Positions 8,567 through 17,147 of a DNA stretch of 64,000 nucleotides are shown one piece after another; positions within the stretch are counted from its first letter, which is position 1; each line of letters starts with the position of its first letter. Both the position numbers and the translations under genes were made by a program. The stretch covers positions 34,776 to 98,775 of the forward strand of contig NZ_PCMX01000016.1 in the NCBI RefSeq assembly GCF_002530675.1, given 5' to 3'. This stretch comes from Flavobacterium columnare NBRC 100251 = ATCC 23463 (GTDB lineage Bacteria > Bacteroidota > Bacteroidia > Flavobacteriales > Flavobacteriaceae). Under the pieces are notes generated by a model. It was not told the origin of the DNA, made no database searches, and saw only the letters and a list, made by a program, of their open reading frames with translations.

Positions 8567-9904
8567 TTATTTTATACTTCCTAAAACTTCTTTTACCAAA
8601 GCATTTAAATCAATATGACCATAACCTAGGCGAACAATTACCATATCGTGGGAAGGTATAATAAATACACGTTGGCCTTGAAAACCATCAGCATAATAAA
8701 TGTTTTTAGGGCAGTCAGGTAATGCTCCAGAGGCATTTAACCAAAATTGAGCACCATATTTATTATTGGAAGTAGGAGTAGGAGTAGCCACATAACGAGA
8801 CCAACTAGGATCAAACAACTGTTGGCCATTCCAATTCCCTTTATGTAGATATAATAAACCAAATTTAGCCCAATCACGAGCAGTAGCCCAAGCATAAGAA
8901 GATCCTATATAATGACCTGTTAAGTCAGTTTCAATGATCATTGAATGCATTCCAATTTTGTCAATTAAAGCACTATACCAAAAATCTAAATACTCTTGAT
9001 GTGTCTTAAATTGGTTGCGAATAATTCCAGAAAGTAAGTTGGTAGTACCTGAAGAGTAATTCCAAGAGGCATTGGGTTTACCTACCAAAGGCTTTTTTAT
9101 TTGGGATTTTGTCATGTCACTTTCTTGAAATAGCATTCTGGTGGCATCTGATATCTTATCATAATTTTCATCCCATTCTAAACCCGAGTTCATTTGCAAT
9201 AAATTATGAATGGTAATGTTTTTGCGCGCATCATTTTTCCATTCAGTAATAGGAGCAGGTTGATTAATATCTAATTTACCTTGTTTTTGAAGAATTCCAA
9301 ATAAGGTTCCCGTAATACTCTTAGTCATAGACCAACCCAGTAATCGTGAATTTTTTGTGAAATTTGGAGCGTATTTTTCAGCAATAATTTGATCCTTATA
9401 TACCACAAGTACCGCGCGAGTACATCTTTTCCCTTTTTTATTAGGTTCAAATGCTTGAGAAACAGCTTTGTTTAATTGATCGTAATCAATGTTTGCAAAA
9501 AAGGGTTTCAAAGGTTCTCCATTACCATAAGGGAAAGGAATGTTCTTATTAACCGTAAAAATTCTTTTAGGAACTAAATAAGGTTGGTTTGGATCGTAAT
9601 CATCATTTACTAATACAGCTCCTAGACCTTCTCTATATATAGCTTTTCGTTTTTTAAATCCATAGACTGATGCCTCTGCAAATTTACCTTGATCATTAAT
9701 TTCATTTTTAGCGAAATCAATCAGATTAATATCATTGTCGGTTTTTTCAATAATAGATAAAGAACGATTCTCTAGAAAATAACCCGAAGCTACACTCTTT
9801 GCCGAAAAGCCAGAAATTAAATCCAGTTTAGGGTAATTTTGAAATAGTAAAGTCCCTATGATACCTATAAGAACTAAAGTAATAATACCTAGTATTTTTT
9901 TCAT
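8567..9904 (-). CDS. Serine hydrolase, beta-lactamase class C fold
   Basis: The 445-residue protein has an N-terminal membrane anchor or signal (about 1-20) and a penicillin-binding-protein-like hydrolase domain. The nucleophile motif SMTK is at residues 192-195 (SxxK), and a Tyr-Ser-Ser motif (YSS, Tyr283) occupies the YxN position, as in the COG1680 group of esterases and peptidases; typical beta-lactamases have YxN. It is therefore more likely an envelope esterase or D-aminopeptidase-like enzyme than a resistance enzyme. The gene is monocistronic, convergent with the Bat operon and divergent from the membrane proteins upstream. The substrate cannot be told. Confidence 0.85.
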   Translation of the reverse strand: MKKILGIITLVLIGIIGTLLFQNYPKLDLISGFSAKSVASGYFLENRSLSIIEKTDNDINLIDFAKNEINDQGKFAEASVYGFKKRKAIYREGLGAVLVNDDYDPNQPYLVPKRIFTVNKNIPFPYGNGEPLKPFFANIDYDQLNKAVSQAFEPNKKGKRCTRAVLVVYKDQIIAEKYAPNFTKNSRLLGWSMTKSITGTLFGILQKQGKLDINQPAPITEWKNDARKNITIHNLLQMNSGLEWDENYDKISDATRMLFQESDMTKSQIKKPLVGKPNASWNYSSGTTNLLSGIIRNQFKTHQEYLDFWYSALIDKIGMHSMIIETDLTGHYIGSSYAWATARDWAKFGLLYLHKGNWNGQQLFDPSWSRYVATPTPTSNNKYGAQFWLNASGALPDCPKNIYYADGFQGQRVFIIPSHDMVIVRLGYGHIDLNALVKEVLGSIK

Positions 9905-10057
9905 CTGTATATAATAGTTTAAATTAAGGAAGATAGAATACCCTTTTATCTCTTTTCAGTGGGCTTGCCACTTCTATTAACGGGTATTTCATAAAAATGT
10001 TTATTTATTGCAAGATAAAGTTTTTTAGGATTATATAAAAATAGATCGATTCTTCTT

Positions 10058-10065
10058 TATATTTG
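10058..10065 (+). promoter_or_regulatory. -7 box before membrane-protein pair
   Basis: TATATTTG matches the Bacteroidota -7 consensus TAnnTTTG, 15 bases before the start at 10081. No convincing -33 TTG was found at the usual spacing. Confidence 0.5.
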
Positions 10066-10080
10066 GAAAAATAGATTTTT

Positions 10081-11064
10081 ATGACTAAAATTTTTGATTT
10101 GCTTTTTACGAAAAATTTTATCAAACAAGAACAGTATCAGGCAATAAAAGAATATTACAAGCTAGGTATTTTTTCTGTTAGAAATGAGTTGTTATTTTTG
10201 GTTTATCTATCCATTTTATTTTTTACAAGTGGAATAGGAATTATTATATATAAGAATATTAATACTATAGGGCATACTATTTTGCTTCTATTGCTAGCCA
10301 TTGTTACACTAGTATGTTTCTGTTTTAGTTATAGAAAAGCTAAAGGATTTTCAAAAGAAAAAATTTCCTTTGAAAATCCGCTATATGATTATCTAGTCCT
10401 TTTTACAACCATTCTGATATGTACCTTAATAGGGTATGCTCAATATCATTTTCATATAAAGAATACAGATTATAGTTTAACCTCCTTAATATCTGGATTT
10501 ATAGCTTTAGGAATGGCTTATTACTTTGATAATAAAAACGCGCTTGTAATAAGTATTACTGCTTTAGGAAGTTTTATAGGATTAACTTTAAAGATTCAAA
10601 CGTTATTTGAAAACGATTTTTTAAATGATAGCCTTTTACTTAGTTCTGGATTAATATTTGGAGGTCTTTTACTTATTTGGGAATATTATTCAGAAAAAAA
10701 CAACTTAAAGGTTCATTTTAGTACTGTCTTCCTAACTTTTGCATTGCATTTACTTTTTTTAATTGGTTTAATAGGGTTTGCACAAAAAAACTTTTGGTTT
10801 TTATATTCATTTATTTTAGTGTTTGTGGCTTGTTTTTTTTACAAGAAAAGTCTGCAATATGCAACAATTTCTTGGTATATATTTACCTTGTTTTATGGTT
10901 ATATAGGTTTTGATATATTATTTTTTAGAATAATATATTATTTTGATTTAGATCAAATTACGACTTTTTTAACCCTTTTTACGCCATTTTATGTACTGGG
11001 ATCAATACTGTTTTTTATCAAACAAATTCGTAATTTTAAAAAGAAAGCTTATGCTAGCAAGTAA
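10081..11064 (+). CDS. DUF2157-like polytopic membrane protein
   Basis: The 327-residue protein begins with a short helical N-terminus (about 1-35; IKQEQYQAIKEYYKLGIFSVRNE) reminiscent of the DUF2157 head. Eight to ten hydrophobic segments follow. No catalytic motif is visible. It overlaps the next membrane protein by 14 bases, so the two are probably made together. The DUF2157 assignment is by general resemblance only; the safe statement is an integral membrane protein of unknown function. Confidence 0.6.
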   Translation: MTKIFDLLFTKNFIKQEQYQAIKEYYKLGIFSVRNELLFLVYLSILFFTSGIGIIIYKNINTIGHTILLLLLAIVTLVCFCFSYRKAKGFSKEKISFENPLYDYLVLFTTILICTLIGYAQYHFHIKNTDYSLTSLISGFIALGMAYYFDNKNALVISITALGSFIGLTLKIQTLFENDFLNDSLLLSSGLIFGGLLLIWEYYSEKNNLKVHFSTVFLTFALHLLFLIGLIGFAQKNFWFLYSFILVFVACFFYKKSLQYATISWYIFTLFYGYIGFDILFFRIIYYFDLDQITTFLTLFTPFYVLGSILFFIKQIRNFKKKAYASK

Positions 11065-12214
11065 TTTCAATACGATCCAAAATCATTTTCTTTTAGAAGA
11101 AACACGAAAATTAGTCCAATTAGAAATTATCAATCAAAATCAGTTTGAAGAACTCGAAAAAAAAACTATTACAACTAAAACCAATTCTAATATTTTACTT
11201 AGAATAGGATTTTTTATACTAGGAAACTTTTTACTATCTTCTATTTTTGGTTTGTTTTGTTTGGCTTTTTCGTTTATAGAAAACACAAGAATGCTTGGTG
11301 CGTGTGCTTTTATTGCAGGAATTATAACAATTGTCATTTCTGAATTTTTACGCAACCAAAAATATTTTTCCTACGGATTAGATGATTCGTTTATAGTATC
11401 TATAACATTATTCTTTGGAATTGCTACAAGTATATTTAGCGAAAATATAAACTGTATCTTTATAACTATTATTCTAACGACCGCTTTTACAACTATACGT
11501 TATGTGCATACCCCATCTATTCTTATTTTTTTAGTAAGTTTAGTAAGTTACGTAGGATATTGGGCAATTATACAAAAAAATATTTCTTCCTTTATACTGG
11601 CTCTATTGTTTTTTATTGCAGCAGTAGGGATTTACTGCATACAATTAAAAATATCACAATACATAAACTATTATATCTATAAAAATGTGTTTTTTACAGC
11701 AAAAATAGTTAGTATACTGTTAGCTTACCTATCACTTAACTATTTTTCAGTTAGAGAATTATCCAAAATTTTATTAGAAGACGATTTTTCTAAGCTCCAA
11801 GAGATCCCTTTAGCTTCCTTGTTTTACATTACTACTTTTGTTATCCCAATTTTTTATATCTTTTATGGATTAAAAGAAAAAGAGAGAACATTTTTATGGA
11901 TAGGACTATTAACTCTTGGATTAAGCTTTGCAACTATTAGATATTATCATGATTATTTACCCATGGAATATGCTCTATTATTGGCAGGAGGAATATTGTT
12001 TGCAATAGTCTATTTTTTCATTCAAAAAATTAAAAACAATACGATTGGGATAACTTTTAAAGAGGATAAAAGTATAAATCCAAAGGCTTTTGACTTAATA
12101 AAAGTAATTTTAGTGAATGCCCAAGTGAATACAACAGTTGATACGATTCAAAAAGACCCTGTTGAATTTGGAGGAGGAGGATTTAGTGGAGGTGGGAGCG
12201 GTGAAACTTTTTGA
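11051..12214 (+). CDS. Polytopic membrane protein with Gly-rich C-terminal tail
   Basis: A longer frame exists from 10991, but the ATG at 11051 avoids an improbable 74-base overlap and gives a head similar to the upstream protein (LEETRKLVQLEIINQNQFEELEKK); the product is 387 residues. About ten hydrophobic segments follow, and the protein ends in GGGGFSGGGSGETF, a glycine tail like those of TPM/YgcG-type membrane proteins. The two genes overlap by 14 bases and look like a diverged pair. The function is unknown; a membrane complex of the two is an inference. Confidence 0.6.
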   Translation: MLASNFNTIQNHFLLEETRKLVQLEIINQNQFEELEKKTITTKTNSNILLRIGFFILGNFLLSSIFGLFCLAFSFIENTRMLGACAFIAGIITIVISEFLRNQKYFSYGLDDSFIVSITLFFGIATSIFSENINCIFITIILTTAFTTIRYVHTPSILIFLVSLVSYVGYWAIIQKNISSFILALLFFIAAVGIYCIQLKISQYINYYIYKNVFFTAKIVSILLAYLSLNYFSVRELSKILLEDDFSKLQEIPLASLFYITTFVIPIFYIFYGLKEKERTFLWIGLLTLGLSFATIRYYHDYLPMEYALLLAGGILFAIVYFFIQKIKNNTIGITFKEDKSINPKAFDLIKVILVNAQVNTTVDTIQKDPVEFGGGGFSGGGSGETF

Positions 12215-12245
12215 AAACTTTAATAAAATATCCTAACTAATTAAC

Positions 12246-12253
12246 TAATTTTG
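12246..12253 (+). promoter_or_regulatory. -7 box before sufS
   Basis: TAATTTTG matches TAnnTTTG, 23 bases before the sufS ATG, and lies in the 62-base gap after the membrane-protein pair. This suggests the suf genes have their own promoter here. Confidence 0.55.
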
Positions 12254-12276
12254 CTTTTAGAATTTTTCTGAATAAT

Positions 12277-13491
12277 ATGTTTGATATCCAAAAAGTTAGA
12301 GAAGATTTTCCTATTTTAAATCAAAAAGTAAACGGAAAACCCTTAATATATTTCGATAATGGAGCGACTGCTCAAAAACCAGAGGTAGTTATAGAAGCTA
12401 TTTCAAAGTACTATAACGAAATCAATGCTAATATTCATCGTGGAGTGCACACTTTGAGTCAGTTAGCAACAGATGCTTATGAAGAATCTCGTAATAAGAT
12501 CCAATTGCATATTAATGCAAAACATAATTACGAGGTCATATTTACATCAGGAACCACCCAAGGAATTAATTTGGTAGCCAGTAGTTTTACAACATTATTA
12601 AATTCAGAGGATGAAATAATGGTTTCTGCATTAGAACATCATAGTAATATAGTGCCTTGGCAAATGTTATGTGAACGTACAGGGGCTCAATTAGTGGTAA
12701 TACCAATGAATGAAAAAGGAGAGTTGATCTTGTCTGAATTTGACAGGCTCCTTTCTAATAAAACAAAAATAGTTGCAGTTAATCATATTTCAAACGCTTT
12801 AGGAACGATAAATCCTATTGAATATATCATTGAAAAAGCACACCAAGTAGGAGCTGCTGTTTTAATAGATGGAGCACAAGCGACTCCTCATTTGAAACCA
12901 GATGTTCAAGCACTAGACTGCGATTTTTATGTGTTTTCTGGCCACAAAATTTGTGGACCAACCGGCGTTGGAATCTTATACGGAAAAGAAGAATGGTTAA
13001 ACCAATTACCTCCTTATATGGGAGGCGGTGAAATGATTAAAGAAGTAACTTTTGAAAAAACTACTTACGCTGAATTACCCCACAAGTTTGAGGCAGGAAC
13101 ACCCAATATAGCCGATGGAATTGTTTTGGGTACAGCCATTGATTATTTAAACCAAATAGGTTTTGAAAACATTCAAAAACAAGAAAAAGAACTTTTAGAA
13201 TACGCTACTGAAAAACTTTTAAAAATAGAAGGATTAAAGATATTTGGAACCTCAGTAAACAAAACTTCTGTAATTTCTTTCAATATTCAAGGAATCCATC
13301 CATACGACATTGGCACAATTATAGATAAGTTAGGTATAGCCGTTCGCACAGGTCATCATTGCACACAACCGATCATGAATTTTTTTCAAATTCCAGGTAC
13401 TGTAAGAGCAAGTTTCTCTTTTTATAATACAAAAGAAGAGATAGATATCTTTGTAGAAGCTGTAAAAAAAGCAAAAATAATGTTATCTTAA
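12277..13491 (+). CDS. sufS: Cysteine desulfurase SufS
   Basis: The 404-residue PLP enzyme removes sulfur from cysteine and hands it to SufE for Fe-S cluster assembly. The PLP lysine is in SGHKICGPTG (Lys224), the PLP-contacting region reads SALEHHSN (about 117-124), and the persulfide cysteine is in RTGHHCTQP (Cys362). The short loop around the cysteine marks a group II (SufS/CsdA) enzyme. It opens a rightward set with sufE and a SufT-type gene. sufBCD, which usually precede it in Flavobacteria, are not next to it here. Confidence 0.95.
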   Translation: MFDIQKVREDFPILNQKVNGKPLIYFDNGATAQKPEVVIEAISKYYNEINANIHRGVHTLSQLATDAYEESRNKIQLHINAKHNYEVIFTSGTTQGINLVASSFTTLLNSEDEIMVSALEHHSNIVPWQMLCERTGAQLVVIPMNEKGELILSEFDRLLSNKTKIVAVNHISNALGTINPIEYIIEKAHQVGAAVLIDGAQATPHLKPDVQALDCDFYVFSGHKICGPTGVGILYGKEEWLNQLPPYMGGGEMIKEVTFEKTTYAELPHKFEAGTPNIADGIVLGTAIDYLNQIGFENIQKQEKELLEYATEKLLKIEGLKIFGTSVNKTSVISFNIQGIHPYDIGTIIDKLGIAVRTGHHCTQPIMNFFQIPGTVRASFSFYNTKEEIDIFVEAVKKAKIMLS

Positions 13492-13504
13492 AAACTTTAT
13501 ACAG

Positions 13505-14032
13505 ATGAAAAAAAATGCACTCACCTTATTTTCAATCTTAGTTTTACTAGTTTCTTGTAAAAGTAAAAATACAGCTCTAACCACATCTGAAACAATTGCT
13601 ATAACAGATGAAAAAAACAAAGAACTCAATATAACGTCAGAATCCACCGAAAGTGTAATAAAAAAGAATCAACAAGAAGAAATGCTTGTAGAATACACAG
13701 CTAATACAAGAGGGTATAGTTTAAGAATCAAACTGACCCAAAAATCTTTAAGTTATACAGAAAATCGCGATGCAGATGACTTTAAAGAGGTCAAATTAAC
13801 GGCGAAACAAATAGATGAGTTGCAAACCTTATTCGATCAAATTAATTTAAAAGAATTAGAAAAAATAAAAGCGCCTACCGAATTGCGTTACCACGATGGA
13901 GCACCCCATGCTGATTTAAAAATAACAAAAAAGGGAGAAGAATATCAATCAACAGGATTTGATCATGGACATCCACCTGTAGAAATTGAAAAATTTGTAT
14001 CCAAATTAGTTTCTTACATAAACAAAGAATAA
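13505..14032 (+). CDS. Lipoprotein of unknown function within suf cluster
   Basis: The 175-residue protein has a lipoprotein signal with the lipobox LVSC (Cys18), so it is probably anchored in the envelope. The rest is soluble and Lys/Glu-rich, with a conserved-looking end (RYHDGAPHADLKITKKGEEY, then FDHGHPPVEIEKFV). No family is recognised with certainty. It lies 13 bases after sufS and 25 before sufE, so it is co-transcribed with Fe-S genes although it probably works outside the cytoplasm. Confidence 0.75.
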   Translation: MKKNALTLFSILVLLVSCKSKNTALTTSETIAITDEKNKELNITSESTESVIKKNQQEEMLVEYTANTRGYSLRIKLTQKSLSYTENRDADDFKEVKLTAKQIDELQTLFDQINLKELEKIKAPTELRYHDGAPHADLKITKKGEEYQSTGFDHGHPPVEIEKFVSKLVSYINKE

Positions 14033-14057
14033 TTAACAGAAATAAATTCTATTAAGA

Positions 14058-14477
14058 ATGACCATAGAAGAAATTCAAAATGAAATTGTAGATGAGTTTT
14101 CAATGTTTGACGATTGGATGCAACGTTATGAATACATAATTGAGCTAGGAAAATCATTGCCTCTAATCGAAGAACAATACAAAACAGAGGAGAATATAAT
14201 CAAAGGATGCCAATCTAAAGTTTGGGTTCATGCGGAAGAAAAAGAAGGGAATATCGTTTTTACAGCAGATAGCGATGCTATTTTAACCAAAGGAATTATT
14301 GGAATATTAATTAGAACATTTTCAAATCAACCAGCACAAGCCATCCTAGATGCTAAAACAGATTTTATAGACGAAATAGGTTTAAAAGAACATTTGTCGC
14401 CTACACGAGCAAATGGTTTAGTATCTATGATTAAACAAATAAAAATGTACGCTTTAGCATTTTTAAGTAAAAAATAA
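14058..14477 (+). CDS. sufE: SufE sulfur-acceptor protein
   Basis: The 139-residue protein carries the acceptor cysteine in IIKGCQSKVWV (Cys51), the hallmark of SufE. It takes persulfide sulfur from SufS and passes it on to the SufBCD scaffold. Length and the C-terminal helix (LSPTRANGLVSMIKQIK) fit the family. It lies downstream of sufS with one lipoprotein gene between them. Confidence 0.93.
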   Translation: MTIEEIQNEIVDEFSMFDDWMQRYEYIIELGKSLPLIEEQYKTEENIIKGCQSKVWVHAEEKEGNIVFTADSDAILTKGIIGILIRTFSNQPAQAILDAKTDFIDEIGLKEHLSPTRANGLVSMIKQIKMYALAFLSKK

Positions 14478-14562
14478 TTTTAAAGCCACAGCTAGGCTAG
14501 GTAGTGCCAATACAAAGTATTTAACTGAAACTCGAAAAAATGAGAGTCAAAACGAAATAAAA

Positions 14563-14886
14563 ATGGAAGAATTTAACGATAACATTAATTTAGGGGAAGA
14601 AGTCGTAAAAGTGTTAAAACGAATTTACGATCCTGAAATTCCCGTAGATATTTACGAATTAGGCTTAATTTATGATGTTTTTGTAAATGAAGATATGGAT
14701 GTAAAGATTCTTATGACATTAACATCTCCAAACTGCCCCGTAGCAGAAACACTTCCTAATGAAGTAAAAGAAAAAATTGAAAAATTAGAAGCCGTTAAGT
14801 CTTGTGAAGTAGAAATTACTTTTGACCCACCTTGGAGTAAAGATTTAATGAGTGAAGAAGCAAAGTTAGAATTAGGAATGCTTTAA
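14563..14886 (+). CDS. SufT/MIP18-family Fe-S assembly protein (DUF59)
   Basis: The 107-residue single-domain protein shows the MIP18/DUF59 motifs YDPEIPVDIYELGLIY and TSPNCPVAETLP with the reactive cysteine near residue 65, and ends EITFDPPWSKDLMSEEAKLELG. Proteins of this type (SufT, PaaD-like) help mature or deliver Fe-S clusters. The place after sufE supports that role. It follows sufE by 85 bases and is followed by a perfect hairpin before the next gene. Confidence 0.9.
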   Translation: MEEFNDNINLGEEVVKVLKRIYDPEIPVDIYELGLIYDVFVNEDMDVKILMTLTSPNCPVAETLPNEVKEKIEKLEAVKSCEVEITFDPPWSKDLMSEEAKLELGML

Positions 14887-14893
14887 TTAAAAA

Positions 14894-14941
14894 TTTAGTT
14901 TTCAGTTGTAGTAGACAGTTTTACGATGACTGAAAACTAAA
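14894..14941. other. Perfect 13-bp inverted repeat within the suf gene set
   Basis: TTTAGTTTTCAGT (14894-14906) and ACTGAAAACTAAA (14929-14941) are exact reverse complements around a 22-base spacer. The structure fills most of the 69-base gap between the SufT-type gene and the DUF2480 gene. No T-run follows, so read-through, processing or protein binding is as likely as termination. Confidence 0.6.
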
Positions 14942-14955
14942 CACAGCAACTAAAT

Positions 14956-15462
14956 ATGGAAGAAATTGTAAATAAAGTAACTAATAGCTCCTTAGAAGTG
15001 TTTGATCTTGAGGATTTTTATCCCGATGGAGTAAGAACAGGGATTGATTTAAGTCAATGGCTTATAGAAGGGTTTTTGTTAAAAGAAAAAGATTTTAGAG
15101 AAACTTTAAAAAATCACGATTGGTCTCAATATAAAGATCATTACTGCGCTATTTATTGTAGTTCGGATGCTATTTTACCTACTTGGGCCCCCATATTAGT
15201 TGCTTCTTACTTAGATAAATACGCTAAAAAAATTATCCTTGGTGATATAAATAAAATTGATGTTAATTTATATATAGAAGAAATTCTACGAATGGATTTC
15301 AGTAAATACCTTGATAAACCAGTAATTTTGAAGGGTTGCTCAAGAAAGCCTGTTCCGAAAGAAGCATACATTATGGCCATTACACAATTACAAAAAGTAG
15401 CAAAAAGTGTAATGTTTGGTGAAGCTTGTTCAGCGGTTCCGATTTTTAAGAGAACTAAATAA
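14956..15462 (+). CDS. DUF2480 family protein
   Basis: The 168-residue soluble protein has family features: VTNSSLEVFDLEDFYPDG near the start, a central HYCAIYCSSDAILPTWAPI stretch, and KGCSRKPVPKEAY with MFGEACSAVPIFK at the end. DUF2480 is typical of Bacteroidota and is regularly found with suf genes; the conserved cysteines make a link to Fe-S or sulfur handling plausible, but this is inference. It is followed closely (11 bases) by the DUF3078 gene. Confidence 0.88.
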   Translation: MEEIVNKVTNSSLEVFDLEDFYPDGVRTGIDLSQWLIEGFLLKEKDFRETLKNHDWSQYKDHYCAIYCSSDAILPTWAPILVASYLDKYAKKIILGDINKIDVNLYIEEILRMDFSKYLDKPVILKGCSRKPVPKEAYIMAITQLQKVAKSVMFGEACSAVPIFKRTK

Positions 15463-15473
15463 AAATTTACATT

Positions 15474-16364
15474 ATGAAAAAATCACTTTTATGTTTGGCT
15501 TTTTTAATCTGTCAAACTTTGCTTAATGCACAAACAACTGAGGGAGAATTAATAAAAAGAACTTCTGAAACTGAAAAAAAAGCGCAAGACACTACCAATG
15601 TGGGTTGGAAAAGAGGAGGTAATTTTAATTTTTTATTTAACCAATCAGCATTTAATGATAAATGGCGTGGTGGTGGAACCTCAAACGTTGCGGGTAATAT
15701 AAATATTAATTATGACTTTAATTACAAAGCAAAAGACTTAATTTGGGACAATAAAGTCATAGCCGCTTATGGACTAACAAAACAAAAAGATGCCGATGTC
15801 CGTAAGTCAGACGACCGATTACTTTATAATTCCGTACTAGGAAAAAGAGCCAAAGGATATTGGTTCTATTCTGTTTTCTTAGAGTTTAAAACACAAATGG
15901 ATTCTGGTTTTGATACAAATGGAACTAAAATATCACATTTCTTCTCTCCAGCCTATTTACAGTTAGGTCCTGGTATGATGTGGAAAAAACATGAAAATTT
16001 TAAATTAAATATAGCTCCTGCAACTACTCGTTTAGTAATAGTTCATTCACATTTTACCGAAAAAGGAAGCTCTTTTGGAGTTGAACAAGGTAAGTCTACC
16101 CGCTTTGAGTTTGGTGCCGGATTACAAGGATATTATAAGTTTAAACTAATGGATAATGTTACTTGGGAAAATATCTTAAATCTATATTCTAATTATTTAG
16201 ATAAACCACGAAATGTAGATATAGACTATCAAGCAAATTTAGTAATGAAAGTTAATAAATATATCTCTACCAATTTAGCATTTCAGGCTATTTATGACGA
16301 TAATGCAGTTGGAGCTTTTCAAATCAGAGAAGTATTTGGTTTAGGGTTTAATTATGGTTTTTAA
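15474..16364 (+). CDS. DUF3078 outer-membrane-type protein
   Basis: The 296-residue protein has a signal peptide (about 1-20) and then a beta-rich sequence with alternating aromatic residues, ending in Phe (GLGFNYGF), as expected of an outer-membrane barrel. The motif NQSAFNDKWRGGGTSNVAG is characteristic of DUF3078. It is the last gene of the suf-linked set and is a usual neighbour of DUF2480 in Flavobacteria. The function is unknown. Confidence 0.85.
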   Translation: MKKSLLCLAFLICQTLLNAQTTEGELIKRTSETEKKAQDTTNVGWKRGGNFNFLFNQSAFNDKWRGGGTSNVAGNININYDFNYKAKDLIWDNKVIAAYGLTKQKDADVRKSDDRLLYNSVLGKRAKGYWFYSVFLEFKTQMDSGFDTNGTKISHFFSPAYLQLGPGMMWKKHENFKLNIAPATTRLVIVHSHFTEKGSSFGVEQGKSTRFEFGAGLQGYYKFKLMDNVTWENILNLYSNYLDKPRNVDIDYQANLVMKVNKYISTNLAFQAIYDDNAVGAFQIREVFGLGFNYGF

Positions 16365-16411
16365 TTAAAAGAGTATTCTAGCGTCTAAACACACACACAA
16401 TACACCTCCAG

Positions 16412-16556
16412 CTTATAATTCAAGGAGCCACCCAAAAAGAATACAATTTGTCGCTTCAACCAGAAGGAAAAATTACATGCTACAGAAATCGTACTTCAAC
16501 AACTAGGAGAAGGGATAACTAAATGTAAAATAATTACTTTTCGAATGGCTTCTTGA
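16412..16556 (+). pseudogene. Possible degenerate coding remnant
   Basis: Two short frames read like parts of one protein: LIIQGATQKEYNLSLQPEGK from 16412 and HATEIVLQQLGEGITKCKII from 16476 to a stop at 16554. Joining them needs a frameshift near 16475. I do not recognise the family. It may be a decayed gene end between DUF3078 and bioD, or chance. Confidence 0.3.
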
Positions 16557-16800
16557 ATTATTTTAAAAGAAATATTCAATAAACAAATTCTATTTACTAA
16601 GTAGTTGCTTTTAAAGAAGCTACAATTCTTTGAATCATCTCTAATCTATTTGTTTTTTAATAAACACGCAATTTTTTATTTTCGTTTTCTATTACTATCG
16701 TTACGATAATTTTTAAAAAACCATATTATTCCGTACCAGACGTTGTTGTGAAGAAAACCCAAGGGAAGTAGATGGGTCTTGTTAGCTCACTTAATTGAGT

Positions 16801-16971
16801 TTAACCCAGATTATGCGTTAAACTTTTTCATGAGGATAAAAAAGGCAAAAAAGATACAGAAAATTTTCCCCAGATGTAGTTTTACTACATTGAATTTGAA
16901 AAACAATCATCTTTTTAAATTCAAAGGCATTTTTTCTGTAATAAATTTCTTCTAATGCGTAATCTAGGTTT
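16801..16971 (-). repeat. Interspersed inverted-repeat element, copy 1
   Basis: The ends AACCCAGATTATGCGTTA (16803-16820) and TAATGCGTAATCTAGGTT (16953-16970) form an imperfect terminal inverted repeat (15 of 18 positions). Read on the minus strand, its interior follows that of the copy at 19198: ATTTATTACAGA, then CTTTGAAT, then AAAACTA and a T-rich stretch. It has no coding capacity, and its size suggests a MITE-like or extragenic palindromic element. Confidence 0.75.
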
Positions 16972-17116
16972 AATGCAGAATTTAGATTTAGAACAGTTGC
17001 TGTGCTACATTTTAAAGACATTCTACAAAACACTGTATAAATTTTTCTTAATTTCTTAATCCTATTGAAAACTATAAAGAATAAGAGTAAAAGAAACTAA
17101 AAAGAGCTCTTTTCCT

Positions 17117-17124
17117 TATTTTTG
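17117..17124 (+). promoter_or_regulatory. -7 box before bioD
   Basis: TATTTTTG fits TAnnTTTG, 23 bases before the bioD ATG, leaving a short leader. No BirA-type operator could be recognised. Confidence 0.55.
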
Positions 17125-17147
17125 TAGAAAATTTAGAATCGTATACA

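Larger units (their letters stand above)
16365..17147. other. 783-base intergenic region before bioD
   Basis: It holds a possible coding remnant (16412-16556), AT-rich filler, a full repeat element (16801-16971) and a promoter box next to bioD. I see no intact gene. Confidence 0.7.

Noticed and set aside
8567..9904. Serine hydrolase as a beta-lactamase resistance gene
   Set aside because: It has SxxK but YSS instead of YxN and shows no mobile context; it fits the chromosomal COG1680 esterase/peptidase group better.
16818..17033. 71-codon minus-strand frame before bioD
   Set aside because: It runs through repeat copy 1; its sequence is that of the non-coding element.
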